Notes: generated by a model not told the origin, from the letters alone. A stretch of DNA of 64,000 nucleotides from Hylemonella sp. (GCF_027532185.1 NZ_JAPZSV010000009.1:1-64000), one strand, 5' to 3'. Positions 1 to 9,341 are shown, counted from the first letter of the stretch. Translations and numbers: made by a program.

Positions 1-503
1 GCCCGGCGGCGCACCTACTTTTCTTGCGTCGCCAAGAAAAGTAGGCAAAAGAAGGCGACCCTGGTGTCTGTGACCCCGGCTTTGCCGGGGCAACCTGCGA
101 TGCTCGCGCCAGGCGGGAGCCGCGCAAACTCGCTGCGCTCAGACATGCGCGTCTCTTGATCCGCCTGCCGCTGCGCTTCTCGGCACAGACACAAGGGCGG
201 GGGATACCAACAACCGAGCAGCCGAACCCCACAAGGACGCGCCGTGGCGCTTCCTCGTTGAATTCGGTATTCGGTTCCCGGTTCCCCCCGCCGTAATGAG
301 GAGGCGAGTAGCGCAGGGCTGAGCGGAAAAAGGGGCGCGCATGTCTGAGCGCAGCGAGTTTGCGCGCACCCCGCTCAGACCGAGCAACGCAGCGTGCCCG
401 TAGCGCAGCGTAGGGCCGACGAATCCGGCTCGCCTTCTCTTTGCTTACTTTCTCTTGGCGAAGCAAGAGAAAGTGAGTCGCCCGCCGGGGCGAGACCCGG
501 CAA
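1..503. repeat. Structured foldback repeat, copy 1 (left end outside window)
   Basis: This gene-free stretch is a diverged copy of the element at 7485-8049. It has a perfect 13-bp hairpin at 14-26/33-45, a perfect 11-bp hairpin at 447-457/464-474, and a perfect 31-bp inverted pair at 121-151/336-366. The right end (483-503) matches the end of the terminal repeat of copy 2, but about 35 bp between the right hairpin and that end are missing here. The left terminal repeat would lie before base 1. Open frames crossing it look like products of the repeat and not like genes. It ends 33 bp from the stop codon of the kinase gene. Confidence 0.85.
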
Positions 504-535
504 AGCCACGCCTGCAAGCCCAAAAACGAAGAGGC

Positions 536-3025
536 TCACGACGACTGCCGAAACGCCATCACCGCCTGATTCCGCAGCGTCCGCAGCAAAGCGAGTTCCT
601 TCTCGCCCAATTGCAACTCCCCCGGCTCCCCCTTGTCCGCATAGATCAGCCCGAAGGGCGAGCCCTTGAGCATCAGGGGGAGCAGCAGGAAGGTCGGAGC
701 ATGCACGCTGTGGCGGTACCAGTCAGGCAGGCGGCCGGCCACGCGCTCTTCGCTGGCATCGGCAATCATGGTGTCCGAACCCTTGGCGCAGACGGCCGAG
801 AACAGATCCGTGTTTGCAGGATGCAGGGGGATGCGGAAGGTCTTGACGATACGTTCCACGCCGGCCCCCAGGCCGAAGCGGCCGGTCAGCGCGTCCAGCT
901 TGGGATCGCGCATGCAAAAGACGATCTGGCGGAACTGCATGGCGCGGAACATGGTCTCCAGGATCATGCGCAGGATGTCGGCCAGCTTGAAGTCCTCGAC
1001 CATGGCGTTGGTGATGTCCTGGATGCCCGCGGCCAGCATCTCGGCCACATGCTGCGACTGGCGCGCCAGCGCCGCCACCTGCTCGGGCGTCACGGGCTGG
1101 GTCGCATGCAGCTCGAAGGAGCCCACGGAATCGTGGAAGCCGTCGTCCGGGACCACCTCGTGCAGCGTCACAGCGCGCGGTCCTCCGGACAGCGGCGTGC
1201 TCTGCAGCAGCCGCGCTGCCGGCGACTCGGGCGCCACCTTGAAATCGATGGCGCGCGCCAGCTCGGCCAGCTTGTCACGCGCACGCTGGGTGGCCGCCTC
1301 CACGCCCTTGCTGTCCAGGCCGAGGCTGCGCGCGTAGCGCTGGCCGGTCTGCACGACCTTGGTCAGGGCCAGGTCGGCTTCGTGGTGCAGCAGCGCGTCG
1401 GCCATCTCGTTGGAGGCCAGGGCGATCCAGCGCAGACGCTCGCCGGCCTCCTTGGGTGGTGTGGCCGGCGGCGGCCCTTCGGGCTTGCGCATGCAATGGC
1501 GGATGCTGTCGGGCAGGTTCCAGGCCTTGCTGATCCCCACGCCCAGCTGCTCGTAGCTGATGCCCAGCACCGTGATGGTGGCGCTGATCTCGGGCAGCGG
1601 CTCCTTGCCGCCCATCAGCGCACGCACCGCGCGCGCTTCCTCGGGGAAGTAGTACTCGGTCAGCAGGCGCCCCAGGTTCTGGAACATGGCGCCGAGGAAG
1701 GCCTCCTCGCCCTCCTCGCTGCGCGGGGGGCTGAGTTCGGCCGCAATGGCGCCGGCCATGAGCGAGCGCAGGAATTCCTCTTTGAGCAGGTTGGCATGCG
1801 CCTTGTCCTGCATGTGCTCCAGCAGCACCAGGCTCAACGCCATGGTGCGGATGCCATTGAAGCCCACCAGGGTCACCGCCCGCGACACCGTGCTGATGGG
1901 TCCGCCGCGCGTGTACTGCGGCGTGTTGACCAGGCGCAGCAGCTTGTTGGTCAGCGCCACGTCCTTGAGGATCTCGTTGGTCAGGCTGGCCACGCTCTCG
2001 CGGTCCGAGCTGGAGATGCTCTGGATGCGCACGATGGAGCCCGACATGGCCGGGAAGTCGCTCTTGTGCCGCATGCGTCGCAGCAGGAAATCCACCGTGC
2101 CGCTGCGCGCCTCGTCGCCGGCCAGCGGCGTCGTGACCGGGCGCAGCCACTTGCGCAGCTCGTCGCGGAAGACCTGGGCCGAAGGATGGCGCTCGCGCGG
2201 GTCGCGCGCCAGCCCGCGCAGCAGGATGGCGCGCAGCGCGTCGTCCACCTCGCTGCCCAGACCGGCCGGCAGCGTCAGGTCTTCGAGCGCGACGCGCTGC
2301 ATGGCGCGCCAGGGGTCGCGCTCGTCGATCAGGCGGTGGCCGCAAAGGAGCTCGGTCAGCACGATGGCGGCCGAGAAGATGTCCATGGCCGCCGTCGGCG
2401 GCGCGCCGGTGGCCGCCTCGGGCGACATATAGCCGGGCGTGCCGCCGCTCGGTCCCGCGCCGGCCGCTGCCGCGCTGACGCCTTCGCTGTCCTGCACGCG
2501 CTCGGCGATGCCGAAATCCATCACGCGCGCGCGCCCGCCGGCGTCGACCAGCACATTGGAGGGCTTGAGATCGCGGTGCACGATGCCCGCCGCATGCGCC
2601 GCGGCCAGGGCCTCCAGCACATCGATCATCAGGCCCACGGCCTCCTGCGGCGCCAGCGCCCCGCGCAGCCGCAGGATCTCGGCCAGGGTCTGCCCAGGCA
2701 CGAACTCGAAGACCAGATAAGGCTGCCCCTCGTGCACATCCGCCTCGAAGACCGGGATCACATTGGGGTGGGTCAGGCGGCTGACGCTGCGCGCTTCGCG
2801 CAGCCAGTGGGCGACCTGGGCGGCGTCGGTGCCGGGTTCGGGGTGCAGCAGCTTGATGGCCACCTCGCGTTCCAGACGCGGGTCGAAGGCCAGCCAGACC
2901 GTGGCCTGCCCTCCCTGGCCCACCCGACGCCGCAACTGGAAGCGCCCGATGGTTTCGCCGACCTGGGGCTCGGGCAGGGCCGTACCGGGGCGCCTCGGGT
3001 TCTGGAAGGTGGGCAAGGGCAACAT
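536..3025 (-). CDS. Serine/threonine protein kinase with HDOD and GAF domains
   Basis: An 829-residue cytoplasmic signalling protein. The N-terminal Hanks-type kinase (about residues 28-292) has a glycine loop GQGGQATVW, the ATP lysine K58, HRDLKPSN with catalytic D152, and DFG at 170-172, so it should be active. An HDOD domain (about 310-530) follows; this is a degenerate HD fold typical of signalling scaffolds. The C-terminal GAF-like sensory domain runs from about 640 to 820. No transmembrane helix is evident, unlike many PknB-type kinases. It lies 112 bp downstream of the SIMPL-domain gene on the same strand. Substrate and ligand cannot be read from sequence. Confidence 0.9.
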   Translation of the reverse strand: MLPLPTFQNPRRPGTALPEPQVGETIGRFQLRRRVGQGGQATVWLAFDPRLEREVAIKLLHPEPGTDAAQVAHWLREARSVSRLTHPNVIPVFEADVHEGQPYLVFEFVPGQTLAEILRLRGALAPQEAVGLMIDVLEALAAAHAAGIVHRDLKPSNVLVDAGGRARVMDFGIAERVQDSEGVSAAAAGAGPSGGTPGYMSPEAATGAPPTAAMDIFSAAIVLTELLCGHRLIDERDPWRAMQRVALEDLTLPAGLGSEVDDALRAILLRGLARDPRERHPSAQVFRDELRKWLRPVTTPLAGDEARSGTVDFLLRRMRHKSDFPAMSGSIVRIQSISSSDRESVASLTNEILKDVALTNKLLRLVNTPQYTRGGPISTVSRAVTLVGFNGIRTMALSLVLLEHMQDKAHANLLKEEFLRSLMAGAIAAELSPPRSEEGEEAFLGAMFQNLGRLLTEYYFPEEARAVRALMGGKEPLPEISATITVLGISYEQLGVGISKAWNLPDSIRHCMRKPEGPPPATPPKEAGERLRWIALASNEMADALLHHEADLALTKVVQTGQRYARSLGLDSKGVEAATQRARDKLAELARAIDFKVAPESPAARLLQSTPLSGGPRAVTLHEVVPDDGFHDSVGSFELHATQPVTPEQVAALARQSQHVAEMLAAGIQDITNAMVEDFKLADILRMILETMFRAMQFRQIVFCMRDPKLDALTGRFGLGAGVERIVKTFRIPLHPANTDLFSAVCAKGSDTMIADASEERVAGRLPDWYRHSVHAPTFLLLPLMLKGSPFGLIYADKGEPGELQLGEKELALLRTLRNQAVMAFRQSS

Positions 3026-3137
3026 GATGCGGCCTGTCTTGGTTAAGTGATCTACAGACCTCCCCGCTCCCAGTGTAGGCCGGCCCAGGCGCCGCGCAAG
3101 CCCCGGACCTACCCTAGTTCGTTACTTGCTGATCTGC

Positions 3138-3860
3138 TTACTTGAGCTGGACCGAGCCACTCACCGTGACCTGCACCTGGGCCTGGCCGGCTTCGACAGG
3201 CAGCGGCGCGTCAGCCGACATGCTGGCCTTGGCCTCCATGGCCATGAAGCGCGGGCGGATCTGCGCGCCCTGGTCCTGGCTGTTGATGTGGATCTCGCGC
3301 AGGCTGTAGGTGTTGAAGCCGAAGCCGCGCGCGATCTCGCCGGCGCGGGCGCGGAAGCGCTCGATGGCCAGCGCCTGGGCCTGCTGCTCCAGCTTTTCGC
3401 GTTGCTCGCGACTCAGGCCGAAGGCCGTCTGCGCCACGGTCATACCCTGGATGCGGCCGGACAGGGCCGCAATGCGATCGAGCTCGGTGCCCGAGAGGAC
3501 GAGTTCGGCCGTGCCCTGCCAGGTGCTGATGCGCCCGTCGCGGTTGCTGCGCGGGTAGAGGCTGAAGGCCCCGCTGCGCACCTCCAGGCCGCCGGGCTGG
3601 GCCTGCGGCCGGGCTTCGGCCAGGGCCGCGTCGAGCACCGCCTTGAGCTGCTGCTGCACCACGGCCGGGTCGCTGCCCTCGCGTGTGACGCGCAGCGTCA
3701 CGCTGAGCTGGTCCTGGCGCGCCTCCAGCGTGGCCGTGGCCGAAAACTGCACCACGTCACGCGGGATCGGTCCGAGTTGCGCCCGGGCGGCAGGCAGGGC
3801 AGCCAGGCTCAGGCCAGCGGCCAGCAGCAGAGGGCGAAACACGGTGGAAATGACTTGCAT
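3138..3860 (-). CDS. SIMPL domain (DUF541) periplasmic protein
   Basis: A 240-residue secreted protein. The start at 3860 is preferred over the open extension to 3950 because it is preceded by AGGAG about 8 bases upstream and begins directly with a signal peptide (MQVISTVFRPLLLAAG... ending ALPAARA). The mature part has the alternating beta-strand/helix pattern of SIMPL/DUF541 proteins, including an ARQDQLSVTLRV strand and a QREKLEQQAQALAIERFRA helix. Family members are periplasmic or membrane-associated and have been linked to oxidative stress and signalling, but the biochemical role is unknown. It is divergent from ompR across a 161-bp gap. Confidence 0.88.
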   Translation of the reverse strand: MQVISTVFRPLLLAAGLSLAALPAARAQLGPIPRDVVQFSATATLEARQDQLSVTLRVTREGSDPAVVQQQLKAVLDAALAEARPQAQPGGLEVRSGAFSLYPRSNRDGRISTWQGTAELVLSGTELDRIAALSGRIQGMTVAQTAFGLSREQREKLEQQAQALAIERFRARAGEIARGFGFNTYSLREIHINSQDQGAQIRPRFMAMEAKASMSADAPLPVEAGQAQVQVTVSGSVQLK

Positions 3861-3923
3861 AGCGGGGACTCCTGAATCAAACGGGCATTCTTGCGACAGC
3901 GCACTTGCGGATTGCGTCGAGAT

Positions 3924-4001
3924 TTGTAACAGTATGTCAAAGTCAGCCATAGGCTAGGCGGATGGCCTGCGGCGCCCGGCAGAATCAGCAGGTTGTAACA
4001 G
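3924..4001. promoter_or_regulatory. Paired TTGTAACAG motifs, candidate OmpR sites
   Basis: The nonamer TTGTAACAG occurs twice in the divergent gap between the SIMPL gene and ompR, at 3924-3932 and 3993-4001. It resembles the right half of the enterobacterial OmpR consensus (TTGWAACAT). This suggests OmpR autoregulation or control of the SIMPL gene, but the match is short and inferred. Confidence 0.35.
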
Positions 4002-4021
4002 CCCCTGGCAGAGCACACACC

Positions 4022-4753
4022 ATGACGTCTCCCTCCAGCCGCGCAGACAAGATACTCATCGTTGACGACGACGCGCGCATCCGCGACCTGCTGCGCCGCT
4101 ATCTCACCCAGGAAGGCTTCGAGGTCTTCCAGGCCGAAGATGGCAAGTCCCTCACGCGCATCCTGCTGCGCGAGACGGTGGACCTCATCGTGCTCGACCT
4201 CATGATGCCCGGCGAGGACGGCCTGTCCATCTGCCGTCGCCTGCGCGCCGCCAACGACAAGACGCCCATCATCATGCTCACCGCCAAGGTCGAGGACGTG
4301 GACCGCATCGTCGGCCTCGAAGTCGGCGCCGACGACTACCTGGGCAAGCCCTTCAACCCGCGCGAGCTGCTGGCCCGCATCAACGCCGTGCTGCGCCGCC
4401 GCCCCGCCCCCGAGGCACCGGGTGCGCCGTCGAGCGACCAGGAAGTGGTGAGCTTCGGCCCCTACACCTTCGACATGGGGGCGCGCACCCTACGCAAGGA
4501 CGGTGAGGAGCTGCCCCTGACCACCGGTGAGTTCGCCATGCTCAAGGCCCTGGTACGCCATCCGCGCCAGCCCATGTCGCGCGAGAAGCTCGCGCAGCAG
4601 GCCCGCGGCCGCGAGTTCGAGCCCTTCGACCGCAGCCTGGACGTGCAGGTGTCGCGCCTGCGCAAGCTCATCGAGGTCGACCCCGCCGTGCCCCGCTACA
4701 TCCAGACGGTCTGGGGCGTGGGCTATGTCTTCGTTCCGGACGGTGCAGGTTGA
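4022..4753 (+). CDS. ompR: Two-component response regulator OmpR
   Basis: A 243-residue OmpR/PhoB-family DNA-binding regulator. The receiver domain (about 8-125) has the acidic pocket D15-D17, phospho-acceptor D59 in VLDLMMPGEDG, and K109 in GKPFNPREL. The winged-helix effector domain (about 140-240) contains LTTGEFAMLKALV and VWGVGYVF. The LMMPGEDGLSICRRLR and VDRIVGLEVGADDYLGKPFNPRELLARI stretches closely follow OmpR. The ATG at 4022 gives the usual family N-terminus; a frame open from 3962 is judged untranslated. It overlaps the next gene by 4 bases. Confidence 0.95.
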   Translation: MTSPSSRADKILIVDDDARIRDLLRRYLTQEGFEVFQAEDGKSLTRILLRETVDLIVLDLMMPGEDGLSICRRLRAANDKTPIIMLTAKVEDVDRIVGLEVGADDYLGKPFNPRELLARINAVLRRRPAPEAPGAPSSDQEVVSFGPYTFDMGARTLRKDGEELPLTTGEFAMLKALVRHPRQPMSREKLAQQARGREFEPFDRSLDVQVSRLRKLIEVDPAVPRYIQTVWGVGYVFVPDGAG

Positions 4754-6225
4754 TCTTTTCTTCCGCACGCCGCAAACCCAGCCCGCTGCCTGATCCCGCG
4801 CGCTGGCAGCCCAGGCTGACCGACAGCCAGCACGGCGGCAGCACCCGCGGCGGCGGGCCCATGGAAACCACGCCGGCCGACCTCGAAGGCGAACTTCAGG
4901 AACAACCTGGCCTCAGCCTCTTCTGGCGCACCTTCTTCCTGCTGGCCCTGCTGCTCTTCGGTAGCATCCTGGCCTGGCTGCAGACTCTGCGCGCACTCGA
5001 ATTCGAGCCGCGCGCCATCCAGACCGCGCAGCAGATCGCCTCGCTGGTCAACCTCAGCCGCGCCGCCCTGATGCACTCCGACGCCATCCAGCGCGTCTCG
5101 CTGATCAAGACCATGACGGAGAAGGAGGGCGTGCGCGTGCTGCCGCGCGAGCCCGGCGACCGCTTCGAGGCCTATGAAAACGACGGTCTGAGCCGGCGTG
5201 TGGTGCAGGAGCTCACGGCCCGCCTCGGCCCGGGCACGGTGGTGGCCAGCAGCGTCAACGGCAAGCCCGGCCTGTGGGTGGGCTTTCTGATCGAGCGTGA
5301 CCAGTTCTGGCTGCACACCGACCGCGCGCGCTTCAACCAGACCGCCAACAAGACCTGGCTCATCTGGCTCTCCACCGGCGTGCTGCTGTCGCTGACGGGT
5401 GCAGCCATCATCGCGCGCCTCATCAACCGTCCGCTCAAGCAGCTGTCCTTCGCCGCCAGCCGCATCCGCGAGGGCGATTTCGCCGCCAGCCGCCTCAACG
5501 AACGCGTGCCCACCACCGAAATCCGGCAGGTCAACATCGGCTTCAACCGCATGGCACAGCGACTGGCCAAGATCGAGCAGGACCGCGCCGTCATGCTGGC
5601 GGGCATCTCGCACGACCTGCGCACTCCGCTGGCACGCCTGCGCCTGGAGACCGAGATGAGCGTCGCCGACCCCGACGCCCAGGCGCACATGGTGGCCGAC
5701 CTGGAACAGCTCGACGCCATCATCGACAAGTTCATGGACTACGCGCGGCCCGACCACGTCAAGCTCACCCGCGTCAACCTCAATGAGGTCATCCGTGCCA
5801 GCCTGTTCGCCTTCAAGGACCGCGGCGACATGCAATTCAACCTGGAGCTGCAGGACAACGTCTGGGTCATGGCGGATGCGGTCGAGCTGGGCCGCATCAT
5901 CTCCAACCTCGTCGAGAACGCGCGCCGCTACGGCAAGACGCCCGAGACCGGCATCACCACGGTGGACATCAGCACCCGCGCGCGCGACCAGTGGGTCCAG
6001 ATCCGCGTGCGCGACCACGGCGCAGGCGTGGCACCCGAGCACCTGCCCAACCTGACCAAGCCCTTCTACCGCGGTGACGCCGCGCGCACCGCCGCCACGG
6101 GCGCCGGTCTGGGCCTGTCCATCGTCGACAAGACCGTGCGTCGCATGGGCGGAAAGTTCGGTATCGGCAATAGCAACACGGGCGGCTTCACCACGCGCAT
6201 CCAGCTGCAGCAGGCGCGCAGCTAG
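4750..6225 (+). CDS. envZ: EnvZ-like sensor histidine kinase
   Basis: Membrane sensor kinase partner of OmpR, 491 residues from the TTG at 4750, which overlaps the ompR stop as TTGA. The ATG at 4861 (454 residues) is an alternative start; I prefer 4750 because the intervening codons look coding and coupled overlaps are usual for such pairs. TM helices lie at about 60-80 and 203-223 and flank a roughly 120-residue periplasmic loop. HAMP follows, then the H-box AGISHDLRTPLARLRLE with phospho-acceptor H288, the N-box NLVENARRYG, and G-boxes DHGAGV and GAGLGLSIV. All catalytic boxes are intact. The gene converges on ispF with an 11-bp gap. Confidence 0.93.
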   Translation: MIFSSARRKPSPLPDPARWQPRLTDSQHGGSTRGGGPMETTPADLEGELQEQPGLSLFWRTFFLLALLLFGSILAWLQTLRALEFEPRAIQTAQQIASLVNLSRAALMHSDAIQRVSLIKTMTEKEGVRVLPREPGDRFEAYENDGLSRRVVQELTARLGPGTVVASSVNGKPGLWVGFLIERDQFWLHTDRARFNQTANKTWLIWLSTGVLLSLTGAAIIARLINRPLKQLSFAASRIREGDFAASRLNERVPTTEIRQVNIGFNRMAQRLAKIEQDRAVMLAGISHDLRTPLARLRLETEMSVADPDAQAHMVADLEQLDAIIDKFMDYARPDHVKLTRVNLNEVIRASLFAFKDRGDMQFNLELQDNVWVMADAVELGRIISNLVENARRYGKTPETGITTVDISTRARDQWVQIRVRDHGAGVAPEHLPNLTKPFYRGDAARTAATGAGLGLSIVDKTVRRMGGKFGIGNSNTGGFTTRIQLQQARS

Positions 6226-6236
6226 CTGGTTACCGT

Positions 6237-6713
6237 TCAGCGCTGCAGCAGCACGACGGCGCGCGCCTCGATGCTCAGGCCCTGGCCCACAGGCCCCAGC
6301 TTCTCAGCCGTCTTGGCCTTCACATTGACCGCGTCGGGAGCCAGGCCCAGCAGGGCCGCGATGCGCTCGCGCATGGCCGGGATGTGCGGCGCCATCTTGG
6401 GCGCCTGCGCGATGATGGTGCTGTCGACGTTGCCGATCTGCCAGCCCGCCGCACGCACGCGCGCCGCGGCCTCGGCCAGCAACACGCCGGAGTCGGCTCC
6501 CTTGAAGGTCGGATCGGTGTCGGGGAAATGGCGGCCAATGTCACCCAGGCCCGCGGCGCCGAAGAGTGCATCGGTGATGGCGTGCAGCAGCGCATCGGCA
6601 TCCGAGTGGCCGAGCAGGCCCTTCTCGTAGGGGATCGTGACCCCCCCCAGTATGAGCGGGCGCCCCTCGACCAGCTGGTGCACGTCCCAGCCCTCACCGA
6701 CGCGTATGTTCAT
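6237..6713 (-). CDS. ispF: 2-C-methyl-D-erythritol 2,4-cyclodiphosphate synthase IspF
   Basis: The 158-residue trimeric enzyme of the non-mevalonate (MEP) isoprenoid pathway converts CDP-ME 2-phosphate to ME-cPP with release of CMP. The N-terminus [14 protein letters not shown] carries the metal-binding DVH motif, [16 protein letters not shown] holds further metal/substrate residues, and [11 protein letters not shown] is the family signature. The ATG at 6713 shares its last base with the ispD stop; a GTG one codon earlier at 6716 is possible. Full length. Confidence 0.96.
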   Translation of the reverse strand: MNIRVGEGWDVHQLVEGRPLILGGVTIPYEKGLLGHSDADALLHAITDALFGAAGLGDIGRHFPDTDPTFKGADSGVLLAEAAARVRAAGWQIGNVDSTIIAQAPKMAPHIPAMRERIAALLGLAPDAVNVKAKTAEKLGPVGQGLSIEARAVVLLQR

Positions 6714-7420
6714 CACTTGCCACCTCTTGCTGTCAGGACCGCCTCGGCCAGGGCAAAGTCCTCGGGATAGGTCACCTTGAAATTCTGCGCGCTGCCCGCC
6801 ACCAGGCGCGGCGCCAGTCCCAGGGCCTCGATGGCCGAGGACTCGTCGGTCACGGCCTCACCGGCCTGCTGCAGCGCACGCTGCAAAAGCCCCAGGCGGA
6901 ACATCTGCGGCGTCTGCGCCAGCCACTTGTCGCTGCGTTCCAGCGTGGCCGTCACACGGTCCTGCTGCGCCTGCTTGAGCGTGTCGGGCAAGGGCAAGGC
7001 CAGCAGGCCGCCCACCGTGTCCTGCGCGCACGCCTCGATGAGCTGGGTGATCTGCGCCGGCGTCACGAGGCAGCGTGCCGCGTCGTGCACCAGCACCCAG
7101 TCGTCCTCGCCCGCACCCAGGCTGCGCAGCACGGCCAGGCCGTTGGACACGGTGCTGGCGCGCGTGGCGCCACCGGCATCGGCGACGACCCAGGCGTCAG
7201 CAGCACCGGGTTGCAGGAAGCGGTCACCCGGTGCCACCACCACGAGGGTGCGTGTGATGCGTGGCACAGCCGCGAAGGCCGCCAGCGTGTGCAGCACCAT
7301 GGGCTGCCCCGCCACGGGCTGGTATTGCTTGGGGCCGGCGGCACCGGAGCGCGTGCCCGTGCCGGCACAGGGGATCAGGGCCCAGCACAGGGGCGAGGGA
7401 TGCGGGGAGGTGTCGGTCAT
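6713..7420 (-). CDS. ispD: 2-C-methyl-D-erythritol 4-phosphate cytidylyltransferase IspD
   Basis: A 235-residue cytidylyltransferase that makes CDP-ME from MEP and CTP in isoprenoid synthesis. The CTP-binding motif [17 protein letters not shown] includes the conserved Lys that normally stabilises the transition state, and VHDAARCLV is the second signature. The start at 7420 (MTDTSPHPS) is preferred; the frame stays open to 7654 only because it reads into the foldback repeat. The Shine-Dalgarno is weak. Translationally coupled to ispF in the ordinary ispDF order. Confidence 0.95.
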   Translation of the reverse strand: MTDTSPHPSPLCWALIPCAGTGTRSGAAGPKQYQPVAGQPMVLHTLAAFAAVPRITRTLVVVAPGDRFLQPGAADAWVVADAGGATRASTVSNGLAVLRSLGAGEDDWVLVHDAARCLVTPAQITQLIEACAQDTVGGLLALPLPDTLKQAQQDRVTATLERSDKWLAQTPQMFRLGLLQRALQQAGEAVTDESSAIEALGLAPRLVAGSAQNFKVTYPEDFALAEAVLTARGGK

Positions 7421-7484
7421 GGAATGAGTGTTTATTCTAGAGGGAGGCTGAATCTGTTTCGGCTGACCGCACACCCGCGTAGCG

Positions 7485-8049
7485 TTGCCGGGTCTCGCCC
7501 CGGCGTCTTGGTGTGGCCGGGACGTGCGCCCGGCGGCGCACCTACTTTTCTTGCGTCGCCAAGAAAAGTAGGCAAAAGAAGGCGACCCTGGTGTCTGTGA
7601 CCCCGGCTTTGCCGGGGCAACCTGCGATGCTCGCGCCAGGCGGGAGCCGCGCAAACTCGGCTAGCGCCTCAAACATGCGCGTCTCTTGATCCGCCTGCCG
7701 CTGCGCTTCTCGGCACAGACACAAGGGCGGGGGAAATCAACAGCCGAACAGCCGGGGCCCACAAGGACGCGCCATGGCGCGTCCTTGTTGAATTGGTATT
7801 CGGTTCCCACCGCCGTCATGAGGAGGCGAGTAGCACAGGGCTGAGCGGAACAAGGGGCGCGCATGTTTGATCGCAGCGAGTTTGCGCGCACCCCGCTCAG
7901 ACCGAGCAACGCAGCGTGCCCGCGTAGCGGGCCGACGAATCCGGCTCGCCTTTCTTTTGGTTCCTTTTCTTTGGCGAGACAAAGAAAAGGAACTGCGCCG
8001 CCGGGCGCACATCCCGGCCAAACCCAGCCGCCGGGGCGAGACCCGGCAA
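7485..8049. repeat. Structured foldback repeat, copy 2 (complete)
   Basis: A 565-bp element fills most of the 7421-8179 gap. Its ends are 56-bp inverted repeats (7485-7540 and 7994-8049) that match at 52 of 56 positions by my count. Immediately inside each lies a perfect hairpin: 7541-7553/7560-7572 (13-bp stem) on the left and 7960-7973/7980-7993 (14-bp stem) on the right. Further inside, 7573-7590 pairs with 7941-7959, and a second inverted pair lies at about 7648-7681/7858-7888. No transposase is encoded. It is a diverged copy of 1-503. The flanks (7421-7484, 8050-8179) show nothing gene-like apart from the ribosome site of the next gene. Confidence 0.85.
7761..7788. repeat. 28-bp perfect palindrome inside foldback repeat
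   Basis: A perfect self-complementary run centred on CCATGG between 7774 and 7775 lies near the middle of copy 2. The equivalent position in copy 1 (231-258) is decayed: its right half carries substitutions. This suggests the palindrome is the ancestral state or has been regenerated in copy 2. Confidence 0.8.
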
Positions 8050-8179
8050 GCCACGTATGCCAATCTTTTGCATCAGAAGAGACAGTAGCCCAGACGACAA
8101 ACACCGAGGCAAACCCTAGGTCACAGAGCCCCATCCTCTCTCTAAACTGGGTCGATCAAGAACAGAGGAGACCCACACC

Positions 8180-9160
8180 ATGAACCGTCGTCATCTCATC
8201 GCTGTCGCCCTGCTGGCCTGTGCTCCGGTCGCCTGGTCGCAGGGAGCCTGGCCGAACCGGCCGGTCAAGATCGTCGTGCCCTTCGCGCCCGGCGGCACCA
8301 CCGACATCCTGGCGCGCGCGATCGCGCCTGAGCTGACCAAGGCCTTCGGTCAGCCCTTCGTGGTGGAGAACAAGGCCGGGGCCGGCGGCAACGTCGGCGC
8401 CGAGCAGGTGGCCAAGTCGCCGAGCGATGGCTACACGCTGTTCATGGGCACAGTGGGGACGCACGGCATCAACAAGGCGCTCTACGCCAAGCTGAATTAC
8501 GAGCCGCAGAAGGATTTCGCGGCCATCACGCTGGTGGCCGGCGTGCCCAATGTCATGGTGATGAACGCGGACAAGGCCAAGGCGCTGAACATCGAATCGG
8601 TGCCCGATTTCATTAAGTACGCCAAGGCCAACCCGGGCAAACTCAATATGGCGTCGAGCGGCAATGGCACCTCGATCCACCTCGCTGGCGAGCTGTTCAA
8701 GTCCATGACGGGCACCTTCATGACCCACATTCCCTACCGCGGCTCAGGCCCGGCCCTGCTGGACATGGTGGCAGGGAACATGGACGTGATGTTCGACAAC
8801 CTGCCCTCGGCCATGCCGCACATCAAGTCGGGCAAGCTCAAGGCCTTCGCCGTGACCAGTGCCCGGCGCTCGGATTCGCTGCCCGAGGTACCGACGGTGG
8901 AAGAGGCAGGTCAGCTCAAGGGCTTCGAAGCGAGCAGCTGGTTCGGCCTGCTGGCGCCGGCCGGTACCCCGGCGGACATCGTGAACCGCATCCAGCAGGA
9001 AACCGCCAAGTCCCTGGCCACACCGGCCATGCAGGAGCGGCTGCGCGGGCTGGGCGCCATCCCCAGCGGCAACACGCCGGAAGAGTTCACGCGCTTCATC
9101 GACGCCGAGCACAAGAAGTGGGCGGCTGTCGTGAAAGCCTCTGGCGCGAAGGTTGACTGA
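8180..9160 (+). CDS. Bug-family (TctC) periplasmic substrate-binding protein
   Basis: A 326-residue extracytoplasmic solute receptor of the tripartite tricarboxylate transporter family, hugely expanded in Burkholderiales. A cleavable signal peptide ([20 protein letters not shown]) is followed by the typical [23 protein letters not shown] start of the mature domain; GAGGNVGAE and [18 protein letters not shown] are ligand-cradle segments. The gene has a good ribosome site (AGGAG). No TctA/TctB membrane genes are adjacent, so it is an orphan receptor as is common in this family. Ligand unknown; carboxylates are usual. Confidence 0.93.
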   Translation: MNRRHLIAVALLACAPVAWSQGAWPNRPVKIVVPFAPGGTTDILARAIAPELTKAFGQPFVVENKAGAGGNVGAEQVAKSPSDGYTLFMGTVGTHGINKALYAKLNYEPQKDFAAITLVAGVPNVMVMNADKAKALNIESVPDFIKYAKANPGKLNMASSGNGTSIHLAGELFKSMTGTFMTHIPYRGSGPALLDMVAGNMDVMFDNLPSAMPHIKSGKLKAFAVTSARRSDSLPEVPTVEEAGQLKGFEASSWFGLLAPAGTPADIVNRIQQETAKSLATPAMQERLRGLGAIPSGNTPEEFTRFIDAEHKKWAAVVKASGAKVD

Positions 9161-9341
9161 CCCCAGGCTGCGCTCCCGACGTTCGGTAATCGCCGTGGGG
9201 CCTGATCCAGAGGCCCAGGCTCTTCGACTTGTCCACGCCTGCGCAGGCAGGCTTGGAGCCGCGGGTCTCAGCCCCCCTCGCAGAGGGCAAGCCCTGTGGC
9301 CCGGCGAAGCCGGTTTCACGGCGTTCCCCGCAAGGGGATCC

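Noticed and set aside
455-3046. An 863-codon open frame on the plus strand opposite the kinase gene
   Set aside because: It is the antisense shadow of a high-GC gene; the minus strand has full kinase, HDOD and GAF motifs, and the plus-strand product is low-complexity Gln/Arg/His-rich sequence.
7421-7654. A 78-residue N-terminal extension of IspD
   Set aside because: It reads through the foldback repeat and gives a sequence unlike IspD; the normal start at 7420 fits the family length.
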